From CS1-C013 sp964353745 (GTDB lineage Archaea > Aenigmatarchaeota > Aenigmatarchaeia > Aenigmatarchaeales > Aenigmatarchaeaceae), in assembly GCA_964353745.1 (NCBI GenBank), contig CAYGWD010000001.1, positions 13,651-77,650 on the forward strand: a stretch of DNA of 64,000 nucleotides. Direction: 5' to 3'. The position numbers and the translations under genes are program-made. The notes under the pieces were generated by a model that worked only from the letters and a program-made list of their open reading frames with translations, searched no databases and was not told the origin of the DNA. Of the stretch, positions 44,469 through 52,878 are shown piece by piece. The first letter of the stretch is position 1; each line of letters opens with the position of its first letter.

Positions 44469-45316
44469 TCTCTAAACACTTCGTGGCTCTTCTCTAAAGC
44501 TATCTTATAGCTCTCTGGTTTTCCAATATCTATTCTGACTTCATTTTCTCCTATTTCTTTTGCATAAACATCGTGATTATTATTTATCATTTCCTGTATG
44601 GCGTCTGTTAGTTGCTTTTCCTGGTTGACCCCAAGGGAGATTTTCTCTATTGCATTGAATATTTCAGGACTAAAAATATATATGCCAACTGCTGTCAAGT
44701 TTGAAAGCGGCATCTTGGGTTTCTCAATTATATTTGTTACCTTATACAGGTCTGTACCAATGAGATTGCCTACAATGACTCCGAATCTTTCAGGATTGGG
44801 AACTTTTTCAGCAGAAAGAACAGCCTTAGCGTTGAATTTCTCAAAAGTGAGTATGATATCTTTAATAAAACTATAATTAGGAGAGTGAATGTAATCGTCG
44901 CCTGCCCATACTATGAAGTTGTCAGAACCAACAAAGGATTTAGCCCTGTAGACAGCGTCCCCAAAACCAATCGGATATGGCTGGTTCTTCCAGATAATCT
45001 CTGAATTTTCTAGCATGTTATAGAACTTTTCCAAATGCTTTGCGGCATTGTTGTTTTTGCTCTTTAAATATTGTAGGTAAGCTATGTCGGGTGTGAAGTG
45101 ATCCTCTATGCTTCTCTTGCCTCTGCCTACGATAAAGCAGAATTCTCTGATTCCTATGTTATAGAGCTGTTCAAAAGAAACTTGAAGCAATGGTTTAACT
45201 AGAACCTCGTCGCCTTCCCTATAAAATATGGGAAGCATCTCTCTAGGAAATTCTTTTGTGTAAGGCAAAAATCTTGTTCCCAAACCTCCTGCTGTTATTA
45301 CCGCTTTTTTTATCAT
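44465..45316 (-). CDS. galU: UTP-glucose-1-phosphate uridylyltransferase
   Basis: Makes UDP-glucose from UTP and glucose-1-phosphate. Seen: AVITAGGLGTRFLPYTKEFPREMLPI with the nucleotide loop, CFIVGRGKRSIEDHFTPD, the metal site VWAGDDYIHSP, RFGVIVGN, VTNIIEKPKMPLSNL, and VRIDIGKPESYKIAL. The length of 283 residues is normal for bacterial/archaeal GalU. The start ATG overlaps the UGDH stop (ATGA), and its own stop overlaps the UXS-like start, so the three steps to UDP-xylose are translationally coupled. Confidence 0.9.
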   Translation of the reverse strand: MIKKAVITAGGLGTRFLPYTKEFPREMLPIFYREGDEVLVKPLLQVSFEQLYNIGIREFCFIVGRGKRSIEDHFTPDIAYLQYLKSKNNNAAKHLEKFYNMLENSEIIWKNQPYPIGFGDAVYRAKSFVGSDNFIVWAGDDYIHSPNYSFIKDIILTFEKFNAKAVLSAEKVPNPERFGVIVGNLIGTDLYKVTNIIEKPKMPLSNLTAVGIYIFSPEIFNAIEKISLGVNQEKQLTDAIQEMINNNHDVYAKEIGENEVRIDIGKPESYKIALEKSHEVFRD

Positions 45317-46200
45317 TCTCTGACACCATATTTTTTCTTCATAATTTCATTAACATGCTCTATAGCCTTGAGGAAAACAGGGTCATGATCAAGATTTTTT
45401 TCCACATGCCTTATCATTGCTCTCAAATCCTTGGGAAAGCATTTGCCACCGAAAGCCTTGCCACAAACAGTTCCATACTTTCCTATTCTCTTGTCCAGAC
45501 CAACTATGTCAGCGACTTTTTGCCCGTCTATTCCCATTTTTTCACATATCTGATATAGTTCATTGAAATATGATATTGAAGCTGCTAGACGAAGATTGTT
45601 AGCATATTTTATTATCTCTGCTGTCTTATAATCTGTTCTTATAATCGGTGAGTTCAAGTGCTTTAACAAATTTTCAACTTCATCCCCGAATTTCTTATTG
45701 CTGCCTTCTCCTATGACTATCTTGTCCTCTGTTTTGAAGTCTCTCTTGAATTCTGGGTCGTCAGTCCAGCTGTGAGCTATCTCTGTCAGGAATTCTGGCA
45801 TAAATATTACACCGAAATCAATGTTGGCTTTCTTTCTCGAATGCTTTTCTAAGTTAGGTATTATAATAGACTCCGTGGTTCCTGGAACCATTGTTGACTT
45901 GAAAACAAAAACATGAGATTTGCCCTTCTTGGATAGAACCTTGGACAAATCCTCTGACACCTTTTCTATAAAACTCAAATCAATGCCTTCCTCGGTTGAA
46001 GGTGTAGGAACTGCTATAAAGGAAATGTCAGTATTATTTAATGCATATTCCAAATTGTCTGTGGCATCAAATCCTTCAGATTTTATTTTTTCAACAGTGC
46101 TCTTGTTGATATCATAGAAAATTACTTTATTGCTTTCCAAAAACCCTTTTCCTACTATTTGACCAACGACCCCAGAACCGATTATGCTAATTCTTTTCAT
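45313..46200 (-). CDS. UDP-glucose 6-dehydrogenase, short form lacking the C-terminal UDP-binding domain
   Basis: NAD-dependent oxidation of UDP-glucose to UDP-glucuronate. Seen: RISIIGSGVVGQIVGKGFL, FIAVPTPSTEEGIDL, VFKSTMVPGTTE, FMPEFLTE, the central helix ELYQICEKMGIDGQKVADIVGLDKRIG, and catalytic Cys in GKAFGGKCFPKDLRAM. The protein stops after about 296 residues, where usual enzymes (about 390-450) continue into a UDP-binding Rossmann domain. The ATG at 46200 is chosen; residues before it are non-conserved. A TATA element (TATATATAC, 46232-46240) lies 32-40 bases upstream. Confidence 0.8.
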   Translation of the reverse strand: MKRISIIGSGVVGQIVGKGFLESNKVIFYDINKSTVEKIKSEGFDATDNLEYALNNTDISFIAVPTPSTEEGIDLSFIEKVSEDLSKVLSKKGKSHVFVFKSTMVPGTTESIIIPNLEKHSRKKANIDFGVIFMPEFLTEIAHSWTDDPEFKRDFKTEDKIVIGEGSNKKFGDEVENLLKHLNSPIIRTDYKTAEIIKYANNLRLAASISYFNELYQICEKMGIDGQKVADIVGLDKRIGKYGTVCGKAFGGKCFPKDLRAMIRHVEKNLDHDPVFLKAIEHVNEIMKKKYGVRE

Positions 46201-46270
46201 TTCACTACCTTTCATTAAATAAGTCAAAACCGTATATATATCTTACCTTTATACTACCTAATCCGATAAA

Positions 46271-46280
46271 TATTTAAATA
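46271..46280 (+). promoter_or_regulatory. TATA box of the RHH-nucleotidyltransferase gene
   Basis: TATTTAAATA, a perfect palindrome, lies 21-30 bases before the ATG at 46301. It fits a leaderless or nearly leaderless archaeal promoter. The oppositely directed UGDH gene has its own TATA element 30 bases further upstream. Confidence 0.5.
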
Positions 46281-46300
46281 TTAGTCAAGATAGCATTATC

Positions 46301-47089
46301 ATGAAAGAAAAGATTTCTGTAACAATTGATAGCAACGTATTGAAAGAGATAGAGCCTTTGATAGACGGTATAAAGATACGAAACAAATCGCAAGCAGTAG
46401 AGTTTTTGCTCAGAAAAACTCTTTCTGAAAATAGAAACGCTGTGATACTGGTTGGAGGCCCTGAAGACAAACTAAAAATCAACGGAGTATTAAAGCCGTT
46501 GGTAAAAATAAAAAATAAAACTGTCATAGAGCATATGATCGATAATTTCAAGAAATACAAATTTTCGAACGTCTACATAGTAGGTAGAAAAAACATCTTA
46601 AGCGAGATTTTCAAAACAATCGGGGACGGCTCATCATACGATGTTAACTTTAATTATGTTGAAGAGAAAGACGAAAAATCCGTGACTCTGCAGGATTCTG
46701 CTAGAACCCTAAAGCTATTGAAAGGAAAAATAAAATCACCGTTCATTTGCTCCTACTGTGATATAGTATTTGACTATGACCTCGATGTAATATGGAATTT
46801 CCACAGCAGCAACAAGAATATGGTTACTAGTTTGCTAAAGACCACACAGACGCCTAGGAAATGGGGAGTAGTAACTGTCAACGGCAATAAAATAATGAAG
46901 TTTGTAGAAAAGCCGAAGAATGTCAACTCTAATTTGGTCTACACAGGAATTTTCATCTCCGAACCTGATATACTTGAAATTCCCGGTAACTCTTTAGAAT
47001 ACGAGATATTTCCGAAACTGGCAGAGGAAGAGAAGTTGGCAGGATATATATGTTCCGGAAACAGCAAACACATACATGAAAAAAATTAA
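46301..47089 (+). CDS. Ribbon-helix-helix DNA-binding domain fused to a sugar nucleotidyltransferase
   Basis: Two-domain protein of 262 residues. Residues 1-46 are a ribbon-helix-helix fold (KISVTIDSNVLKEIEPLIDG, KIRNKSQAVEFLLRKTL). From about 47 onward it resembles a glucose-1-phosphate nucleotidyltransferase: AVILVGGPEDKLKI as a degenerate nucleotide loop, LKPLVKIKNKTVIEHMI, PFICSYCDIVFDYDL in place of the usual metal-binding GD-x-D, GVVTVNGNKIMKFVEKP, and LVYTGIFISEPDIL. The loop lacks the classic GxGTRL and the acidic triad is altered, so catalysis is uncertain. It is divergent from the UDP-sugar genes, so a regulator that senses a sugar nucleotide is a tempting reading. Confidence 0.78.
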   Translation: MKEKISVTIDSNVLKEIEPLIDGIKIRNKSQAVEFLLRKTLSENRNAVILVGGPEDKLKINGVLKPLVKIKNKTVIEHMIDNFKKYKFSNVYIVGRKNILSEIFKTIGDGSSYDVNFNYVEEKDEKSVTLQDSARTLKLLKGKIKSPFICSYCDIVFDYDLDVIWNFHSSNKNMVTSLLKTTQTPRKWGVVTVNGNKIMKFVEKPKNVNSNLVYTGIFISEPDILEIPGNSLEYEIFPKLAEEEKLAGYICSGNSKHIHEKN

Positions 47090-47121
47090 ATAGGTCAAAG
47101 CTAATATCTCAAGGGATAAAA

Positions 47122-47655
47122 ATGAAAATAATGGTAGTCGGAGTTGGCAAGCTAGGCTCTCAAGTGGCCTTTCTAGCTCTGCTAAGGCTAAGACCACAAA
47201 AACTGATACTTTCTGATGTAAAGGATTTGTCTGGGGATATTTTGGATTTACAACATGCATGCAAAGGCTTGAACATAAACACTGATATAACAGAGAAAAA
47301 GGAGCCTTGTGATTTTATAATAATAACAGCAGGCACGGCGAGGAATGAAAAAATAAAAACTCATGAGGAGCTCTTCAAGATAAACACGCCTCTCATGAAA
47401 GAGCTAATCAAAGAACTGAAAGGCTGCATCGAAAAAGACACGAAGATAATAGTCATGACAAATCCCGTGGAAGAAATGACAAAATTAGTCAAAGAAACTC
47501 TTCCTGAGAATTTTGTGGCAAACCCAGAGAAGATACTCATGAAGATGAGGGATAACAAAGAACTTGGCTGGGAAATCGTTTCAACAAAAGGCTATAGCAA
47601 TTTTGGCCCGGCTGTTTCCGCAATATTACTGATTGAAGAAATTAATAAAGCCTAA
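47122..47655 (+). CDS. Lactate/malate dehydrogenase-like protein lacking the catalytic region
   Basis: Seen: N-terminal Rossmann fold IMVVGVGKLGSQVAFLALL, SDVKDLSGDILDLQHA, FIIITAGTARNEKIKTHEELFKIN, and VMTNPVEEMTKLV, all matching the NAD-binding half of MDH/LDH. It then passes directly to GWEIVSTKGYSNFGPAVSAILLI, which matches the region near the C-terminus. The DxxR and GEHGDS motifs with the catalytic His are missing, and the length is 177 residues against about 300-320. There is no frameshift or stop, so this is a compact in-frame remnant or a repurposed NAD-binding protein. It abuts the convergent oxidoreductase gene. Confidence 0.72.
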   Translation: MKIMVVGVGKLGSQVAFLALLRLRPQKLILSDVKDLSGDILDLQHACKGLNINTDITEKKEPCDFIIITAGTARNEKIKTHEELFKINTPLMKELIKELKGCIEKDTKIIVMTNPVEEMTKLVKETLPENFVANPEKILMKMRDNKELGWEIVSTKGYSNFGPAVSAILLIEEINKA

Positions 47656-48699
47656 TCATCTAGCTTTGGCAAACTTTACCGCTCTATCCAGATCTTCTAC
47701 GATGCCAACCGCAGTTTCAACGTTGCAAGGATTCTCTCCCTTGCCTTCAAAGAAATCGACTGCTCTTTGCTGATGAAATCTCATATGATTATCATCAACG
47801 CTATCAATCTTTTCCATGTTTCCATTTTGGTAGACGAATACAATACTCTGACCTCTAGGTTTATTTGGCATTGGTTCGAAAATTCCCCCAACAGTTACAA
47901 ACCTTTCTTCAACAAGCATTACTCTGTATCTTTCGTCTGGATTTTTAATGTTATATTTAGGCAATTTATCAGAATCTGGTAATCTAACATCAGTGTTTCC
48001 TATCATTGAAGTAAAGAAATGAACAAAAGAGCCGTCCTTTGCCCTGTAGTCCAGTAAAGCTTCGCCTTGGTCCTCCACAACATTACCATTGGATAACATC
48101 ATAGGTCTAAAAACAGAATTTGTGATTTCCTTTATTCTTCTGTCACCACCAGAACCGACAACACACGTCTCCATGTGTGTTCCTTCATAACCGAATGCTC
48201 CCAATTCTTTATCAAGGAATCTTCCTTTTTCAACATCAGGGATTCTATTCTTACTAAATTCAATTGAAATTGATGGTCTTTTCATTTCAAACTCTTCTAC
48301 ATATTTTCTGATTTTTTGTGTAACTTGGGAAGACATATAATTTTCGTTAACAACTAACTTTGCTTTTTCAAACTTTTTCTCTAGCATCCTTAACTTTTCT
48401 GTTTCTGAAGGCATACAAACTGGTTTTTCAACCAGTATTCTAGCGGCAGGGTACTGCGAAAGAATTTCTTTAACAACGCTAAAATGAGAATCGGTCGGTG
48501 TTGTCACATCAAAATAATCCGGCTCTGGACCGCACATCAGCATCTCTTCCAGACTCCTGTAAAAATACATTTGCGAAGTTTGAAATTCTTTTATTTTTTG
48601 GGGGTCGTTATCAAATACCCCTATCATTTCTGCTTCTGGAAAAGTATTTTTGTGAATTCTTGCGGCATTTCCATATCCTATTACATTTTTTGTTACCAT
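47656..48699 (-). CDS. Gfo/Idh/MocA-family oxidoreductase
   Basis: NAD(P)-dependent sugar or inositol dehydrogenase type. Seen: N-terminal VIGYGNAARIHKNTFPEAEMIGVFDND, YFDVTTPTDSHFSVV, the lysine motif LVEKPVCMPSE, and a C-terminal alpha/beta domain (GAFGYEGTHMETCVVGSGG). The length of 347 residues is normal. It lies back to back with the truncated MDH-like gene, with stops at 47655/47656. The neighbouring sugar-nucleotide genes suggest a keto-sugar substrate; the real one is unknown. Confidence 0.83.
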   Translation of the reverse strand: MVTKNVIGYGNAARIHKNTFPEAEMIGVFDNDPQKIKEFQTSQMYFYRSLEEMLMCGPEPDYFDVTTPTDSHFSVVKEILSQYPAARILVEKPVCMPSETEKLRMLEKKFEKAKLVVNENYMSSQVTQKIRKYVEEFEMKRPSISIEFSKNRIPDVEKGRFLDKELGAFGYEGTHMETCVVGSGGDRRIKEITNSVFRPMMLSNGNVVEDQGEALLDYRAKDGSFVHFFTSMIGNTDVRLPDSDKLPKYNIKNPDERYRVMLVEERFVTVGGIFEPMPNKPRGQSIVFVYQNGNMEKIDSVDDNHMRFHQQRAVDFFEGKGENPCNVETAVGIVEDLDRAVKFAKAR

Positions 48700-48735
48700 A
48701 GTTATATTAAAACAGAAAACTTTAAATTACTTTTG

Positions 48736-49707
48736 TCAGAACAACAGGTCCCCATCAAACCAGATTTCTTTAGGCGTTAAGAAGGATGCTTTTTTACCTA
48801 AAAACTTTCCTGCAAACAAGGTCATTTTAGAGTAAAATATCTTTGGTTCGAAAAATCTCTTAATTTCATTGTCATATTCTTTAAAATTAGGAAAGTTTTT
48901 CAAGAGAAAGTTGCAAGCTGTTAAACCCCAGATAACACCACCTCTAGAGGTTGGTTTTGTCAAACCTATGGCATCTCCGCAAAGAGCAACTCTTCCTGCT
49001 TCCGCATTAACCAATCCTTCAGGTATTATGTGCGAATAAATTTTCTGAGGTTTAATTCTTTTAGACTTGCAAAATTTATTGAACTTATCCTTTGCTTTGT
49101 CCAAATCTTCTAATAAACCATATTCAATGCTAGAACCCCTAGGTATAACCCAAGCAAAACCGTTCTCAGAAGGGTAAACATCAACAAAGTTCGATTTATT
49201 CTTTTTGCTTTTGTACGTGTATATTCCTAGCTTATACTTTGGCTCCTTGATACCAACTGATCTTCTCACGATTGAGTTGAAACCATCACAACCTATTAGG
49301 TAGTCAAACTCATATACCTTGTCAGCTAGTATCTGCGGTTTCTTATCCTTGAAAAAATAAACTTTCTTTACCTCATTGTTAAGAAGTATGTTTGCTCCAC
49401 TCTCCTTTGCAAGCTTTGAAACGTATTGATCCAACAATTTCCTATTCATGACAAGCATTCGAGGATGAAACTTTAGCTTGACATCTTTGTTTGGAAAATG
49501 AACTATGGCTTCGTCAATGAAATTCTCTATCAACTTCTCATTCTTTGGTATGAAGTTCCAAATCCTCTCGGATATCAAACCCGAGCAAGGTTTCTCTCCT
49601 ATTACTTTGTTCTTTTCAAAGACAGTAACATCGTTTTCCTTGGAGAGTTTCCAAGCTAAGAAAGAACCGTTAATGCTGCAACCAACTATGCCTACTCTAC
49701 TTTTCAC
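48736..49707 (-). CDS. FAD-dependent geranylgeranyl reductase-family protein
   Basis: Flavoprotein of the digeranylgeranylglycerophospholipid reductase family, which saturates archaeal lipid chains. Seen: N-terminal FAD-binding VGIVGCSINGSFLAWKLS, GEKPCSGLISERIW, the second dinucleotide-contact motif DYLIGCDGFNSIVRRSVG, and ALCGDAIGLTKPTSRGGVIWG near residue 236. The length of 323 residues is shorter than the usual 390-450; the C-terminal tail is trimmed. It is divergent from secF. Use on membrane lipids or on a polyprenyl carrier is possible; family assignment is firm. Confidence 0.83.
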   Translation of the reverse strand: MKSRVGIVGCSINGSFLAWKLSKENDVTVFEKNKVIGEKPCSGLISERIWNFIPKNEKLIENFIDEAIVHFPNKDVKLKFHPRMLVMNRKLLDQYVSKLAKESGANILLNNEVKKVYFFKDKKPQILADKVYEFDYLIGCDGFNSIVRRSVGIKEPKYKLGIYTYKSKKNKSNFVDVYPSENGFAWVIPRGSSIEYGLLEDLDKAKDKFNKFCKSKRIKPQKIYSHIIPEGLVNAEAGRVALCGDAIGLTKPTSRGGVIWGLTACNFLLKNFPNFKEYDNEIKRFFEPKIFYSKMTLFAGKFLGKKASFLTPKEIWFDGDLLF

Positions 49708-49719
49708 AAGTTCTATTTA

Positions 49720-49731
49720 ATTTTAAATACT
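49720..49731. promoter_or_regulatory. Shared AT-rich promoter element between the reductase and secF
   Basis: ATTTTAAATACT sits between the divergent reductase start (49707) and secF ATG (49751). It is about 20-31 bases from the secF start, a normal TATA distance. Its reverse, TATTTAAAAT, could serve the reductase less well because of the short spacing. Confidence 0.4.
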
Positions 49732-49750
49732 TTTATATCATATCTATTTT

Positions 49751-50575
49751 ATGAATTACAAACTGATGGCGCTAATCCCTATAATTATTCTGATTATAAG
49801 TGCTATTTACCTGTTTTTCCTAATAGAGAACAATCAGATATTGTTGGATATAGACTTCAAGGGAGGAACACAAATATTCGCAGAGTCTGACAAAGCAATA
49901 GACGCGAATGCATTAAAAGATGTGTTAAAGCAGTATGATGCTAACGTTAGGGTTGCAAGAAGTATAACAAACTATGCTATTTTTATTGATTTTGACCCTA
50001 GCATAAAACCTGAAAGCGTTCTAAGCACTTTACAAAAAAATAATTATGATTTTAAAAGCTATTCCGTGCAAACAATAGGACCTGTTCTAGGCTCTAGCTT
50101 CTTTCAGCAGGCATTAATCGTATTGGCTTTTTCTTTCTTATTAATGGCTATTACAGTTTTCATAATGTTTAGAAACCCAATGCCAAGCATTTTTATGATT
50201 TTAACAGTGCTTGCAGATTTAACAGAGACTGTAGTGCTTATGCAAATAATCGGGATAAAGCTTTCTATAGCAACTTTTGCAGCCTTACTATTATTGATAG
50301 GTGCCGCGGTAGGAGATAATGTAATGTTCACAACAAGACTTTTGAAAAGCAACCCGAAGGATCATGATACGATAATTAAAAAGACTTTCAAAACCGGTAT
50401 CACTATGTTTGGCGCTGTTCAGGTTGCTTTTGCATCCTTGCTCTTAATATCCGGTTCTGCCGTGATAACCCAGATAGCTGCCATCTCTATAATTGGAGGA
50501 ACCTTAGACCTTATGAATTCATGGGCATTAAATCTTGGTTTGCTGATGTTGCACATAAAGAGGAAGATTAAATGA
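49751..50575 (+). CDS. secF: Protein-export membrane protein SecF
   Basis: Polytopic RND-type subunit that works with SecD to help SecYEG export, powered by the ion gradient. Seen: N-terminal membrane segment (LMALIPIIILIISAIYLFFLI), the periplasmic-side signature LDIDFKGGTQIFAES, and five further helices including FLLMAITVFIMFRNPMPSI, VLADLTETVVLMQIIGIKLSIATFAALLLLIGAAVGDN and ISIIGGTLDLMNSW. The length of 274 residues is normal for archaeal SecF. Its stop overlaps the SecD start (ATGA). Confidence 0.92.
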   Translation: MNYKLMALIPIIILIISAIYLFFLIENNQILLDIDFKGGTQIFAESDKAIDANALKDVLKQYDANVRVARSITNYAIFIDFDPSIKPESVLSTLQKNNYDFKSYSVQTIGPVLGSSFFQQALIVLAFSFLLMAITVFIMFRNPMPSIFMILTVLADLTETVVLMQIIGIKLSIATFAALLLLIGAAVGDNVMFTTRLLKSNPKDHDTIIKKTFKTGITMFGAVQVAFASLLLISGSAVITQIAAISIIGGTLDLMNSWALNLGLLMLHIKRKIK

Positions 50576-52488
50576 AACTTGATTTTTTAAAACATTTGTT
50601 AAGAGAATGGAAAGTTTCGCTAGTCTTGATATGCGTGATAGGCTCGCTCATATTAATAGCGCCTAATCCCTTTTCAAAGGGTGTTGTTGTCACATCAATA
50701 ACCAGCACCTCTCCTCTTTTAGGAAAATTACAAGTTGGGGAGGCAATAACATGGGCGAATGAAAAAGATATAAATTCCCCTGAAGACCTTTTGGCGTTTG
50801 AAAATTTTACAGGGACCTTTAGATTCATGCACTCTGGAAAATTAGATTTGGCATATCTAGACGAATCTGGCTTGGGGATATCTGTTGTCAAAAAGCCTAC
50901 TTCCAACATACAGTTCGGCATGGACCTGATCGGAGGAACAAGAGTCCTATTAAAGCCTAAGGGCGTTGTAAGCGACGCAGTTATTCAACAGATCATAAGC
51001 ATACTAGAGACAAGGATAAACGTTTTCGGTTTGAAAGAGGTAACGTTCCAACCAATAAAAGACTTCTCCGGTAACAGTTACATACAAGTAGAAATGGCTG
51101 GCGGTTCAAGGGAGGACATGGAAAATTTATTGGCAAAGGAAGGCAAGTTCGAAGGCAAAATAGAAAGGATAGTCAGTCTTAAAAACAACACTGGCTCCTT
51201 TTTACTAAATGGAAAAACATATTCCCTGAGGATTGATAATAATAACACCTACATTGGCAACATCTCATTAATCGGGAACCAAACAGTTAAAATTGATAAT
51301 ATAGATGTCCAGAATTACAACATGACCAATGATACTGCTGTTATAATGCTTACCGCATTCACGGGAAGCGACATTCAGTCTGTCTGCCTGCAAAACCAGC
51401 CTGGAATCTGCACAAACCAGATTATAAAAAGTGGCAACGGATGGGAATTTAATTTCCAGGTATTCATAACTCAAAGAGGTGCCGAAAGATTCGCCAACCT
51501 GACAAAAGATATGAATGCCATTACAGATCCTAGCAGCGGAACAAAATATTTGGACGGCAAAATTTATCTTTTCTTGGATGAAAGTTTAGTAACATCTCTC
51601 TCAATAGCAGCCGACCTGAAAGGCAAAGCTTATACAACTCCTGCAATAACCGGCTTCAGGACAACAAGAGACGATGCCTTGAAAGAACAATTAACACTAG
51701 AAGGTATTTTACAATCCGGTTCATTGCCTGTTAGCTTGGAAATAACAAGGATTGATCAGATATCACCCGCTTTAGGAGAAGAATTTATCAATGCAACTAT
51801 ACTTTCCGCTTTAGTCGCTGCCCTGGCAGTTTCTGTTATTCTTTTTATAAGATATAGAAGCTTTAAGATTTTGATACCGAACATGCTCTGGAGCTTTTTT
51901 GAAATAGTATTAACCCTAGGTGCTGCAACATTAATAAGATGGACTATCGATTTGTCCTCCATTGCTGGATTAATAGCAGCAATAGGCCAAGGAACAAACG
52001 ATCAGGTTATGATTATCGATGAGGCAATAGAAGGCGGAACCGGAGAAGAGAATAAAATCTTCACGATAAAAGAAAGACTAAAAAGAGCGTTCTTTATTGT
52101 TGTTGGCTCTGCTGTTGTTATAATGATGTCTGTCGTGCCTATGATATTTATTGGCATAGGAGTTATGAAGGGATTTGCCATAACAACTTTGCTAGGAACT
52201 TTTATCGGAGCTATTTTAACGAGACCAGCATTTTCATTAGTAGCTCAGAAAGTATTGGAAGGCAGGGTTGAAAAGAAGCTAGAAAAGAAAATCGAAAGCG
52301 ACGCAAGCAAAAAAATAGTTGAGCCTGAGAAAGTAAAAGAGGAGATAATAAAGAAGGAATGGAACAAATTGTTGGATATGGCATCGAAAGAACTGTACAA
52401 CAGGCCCTTTAACGAATTAGCAGCTGAAGAAAAGGCGGAAGTTAAGAAAATATTATCAGAAACCGAAGAAAAAGAAACTAAGCATTAA
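50572..52488 (+). CDS. secD: Protein-export membrane protein SecD
   Basis: Partner of SecF. Seen: N-terminal membrane segment (VSLVLICVIGSLILIAP), FGMDLIGGTRVLLKPKG as the SecD signature, a large extracytosolic domain (about 130-400) containing GNSYIQVEMAGGS, and the C-terminal five-helix domain with FINATILSALVAALAVSVILFIRYRSFKI, GLIAAIGQGTNDQVMIIDEAIEGG and ITTLLGTFIGAILTRPAFSLV. A charged coiled-coil-like tail of about 80 residues is rich in Lys and Glu. The length of 638 residues is at the long end of the archaeal range. Translationally coupled to secF. Confidence 0.92.
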   Translation: MKLDFLKHLLREWKVSLVLICVIGSLILIAPNPFSKGVVVTSITSTSPLLGKLQVGEAITWANEKDINSPEDLLAFENFTGTFRFMHSGKLDLAYLDESGLGISVVKKPTSNIQFGMDLIGGTRVLLKPKGVVSDAVIQQIISILETRINVFGLKEVTFQPIKDFSGNSYIQVEMAGGSREDMENLLAKEGKFEGKIERIVSLKNNTGSFLLNGKTYSLRIDNNNTYIGNISLIGNQTVKIDNIDVQNYNMTNDTAVIMLTAFTGSDIQSVCLQNQPGICTNQIIKSGNGWEFNFQVFITQRGAERFANLTKDMNAITDPSSGTKYLDGKIYLFLDESLVTSLSIAADLKGKAYTTPAITGFRTTRDDALKEQLTLEGILQSGSLPVSLEITRIDQISPALGEEFINATILSALVAALAVSVILFIRYRSFKILIPNMLWSFFEIVLTLGAATLIRWTIDLSSIAGLIAAIGQGTNDQVMIIDEAIEGGTGEENKIFTIKERLKRAFFIVVGSAVVIMMSVVPMIFIGIGVMKGFAITTLLGTFIGAILTRPAFSLVAQKVLEGRVEKKLEKKIESDASKKIVEPEKVKEEIIKKEWNKLLDMASKELYNRPFNELAAEEKAEVKKILSETEEKETKH

Positions 52489-52502
52489 ATAATGATAAAG
52501 GA

Positions 52503-52515
52503 AAAATTTAAATTC
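52503..52515 (+). promoter_or_regulatory. TATA box of the small gene at 52537
   Basis: AAAAATTTAAATT centred about 28 bases before the ATG at 52537 matches the archaeal TATA consensus and position. It suggests the small gene is transcribed separately from secD. Confidence 0.5.
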
Positions 52516-52536
52516 GTTTTTCTCTAATTATTTATT

Positions 52537-52809
52537 ATGAATAGCTTTCAATTGGAAAGCCTAGTAAAGGTTAAAACCATAGAACAAGTTAAGAAGCGCA
52601 AACCTGGCAAGCCACTTTACAGTCTAAGGAGTTCGGAATGTTACGCTAATTTTCCAGTGCCAACTGAAATTACTGGTATGATAAAGAAAATAGAAAACGG
52701 AAAATACTTTGTTCAAGTTGGAAATTATGTGGATGGAAAATTTATGCTTTCTGGCAGAACATTAACCTTTACCGAAATTTATATGTCCAGGTTTGCTAGA
52801 TTAATCTAA
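52537..52809 (+). CDS. Unrecognised small protein
   Basis: Ninety-residue soluble protein that I do not recognise. Seen: a basic N-terminal helix (VKTIEQVKKRKPGK), then a beta-rich second half (ITGMIKKIENGKYFVQVGNYVDGKFMLSG). It has no membrane segment or metal motif. The alternation of strands resembles a small beta-barrel, and the isoelectric point is basic, so nucleic-acid binding is possible but unsupported. Its own TATA element and position between secD and polB (convergent) argue that it is a real gene. Confidence 0.55.
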   Translation: MNSFQLESLVKVKTIEQVKKRKPGKPLYSLRSSECYANFPVPTEITGMIKKIENGKYFVQVGNYVDGKFMLSGRTLTFTEIYMSRFARLI

Positions 52810-52878
52810 TTTTTTACAGTTTGGAATAAATTTGTTAGCGTTAAATTTCCAGAGTTTATTTTAATGCACCTGTGAAGT

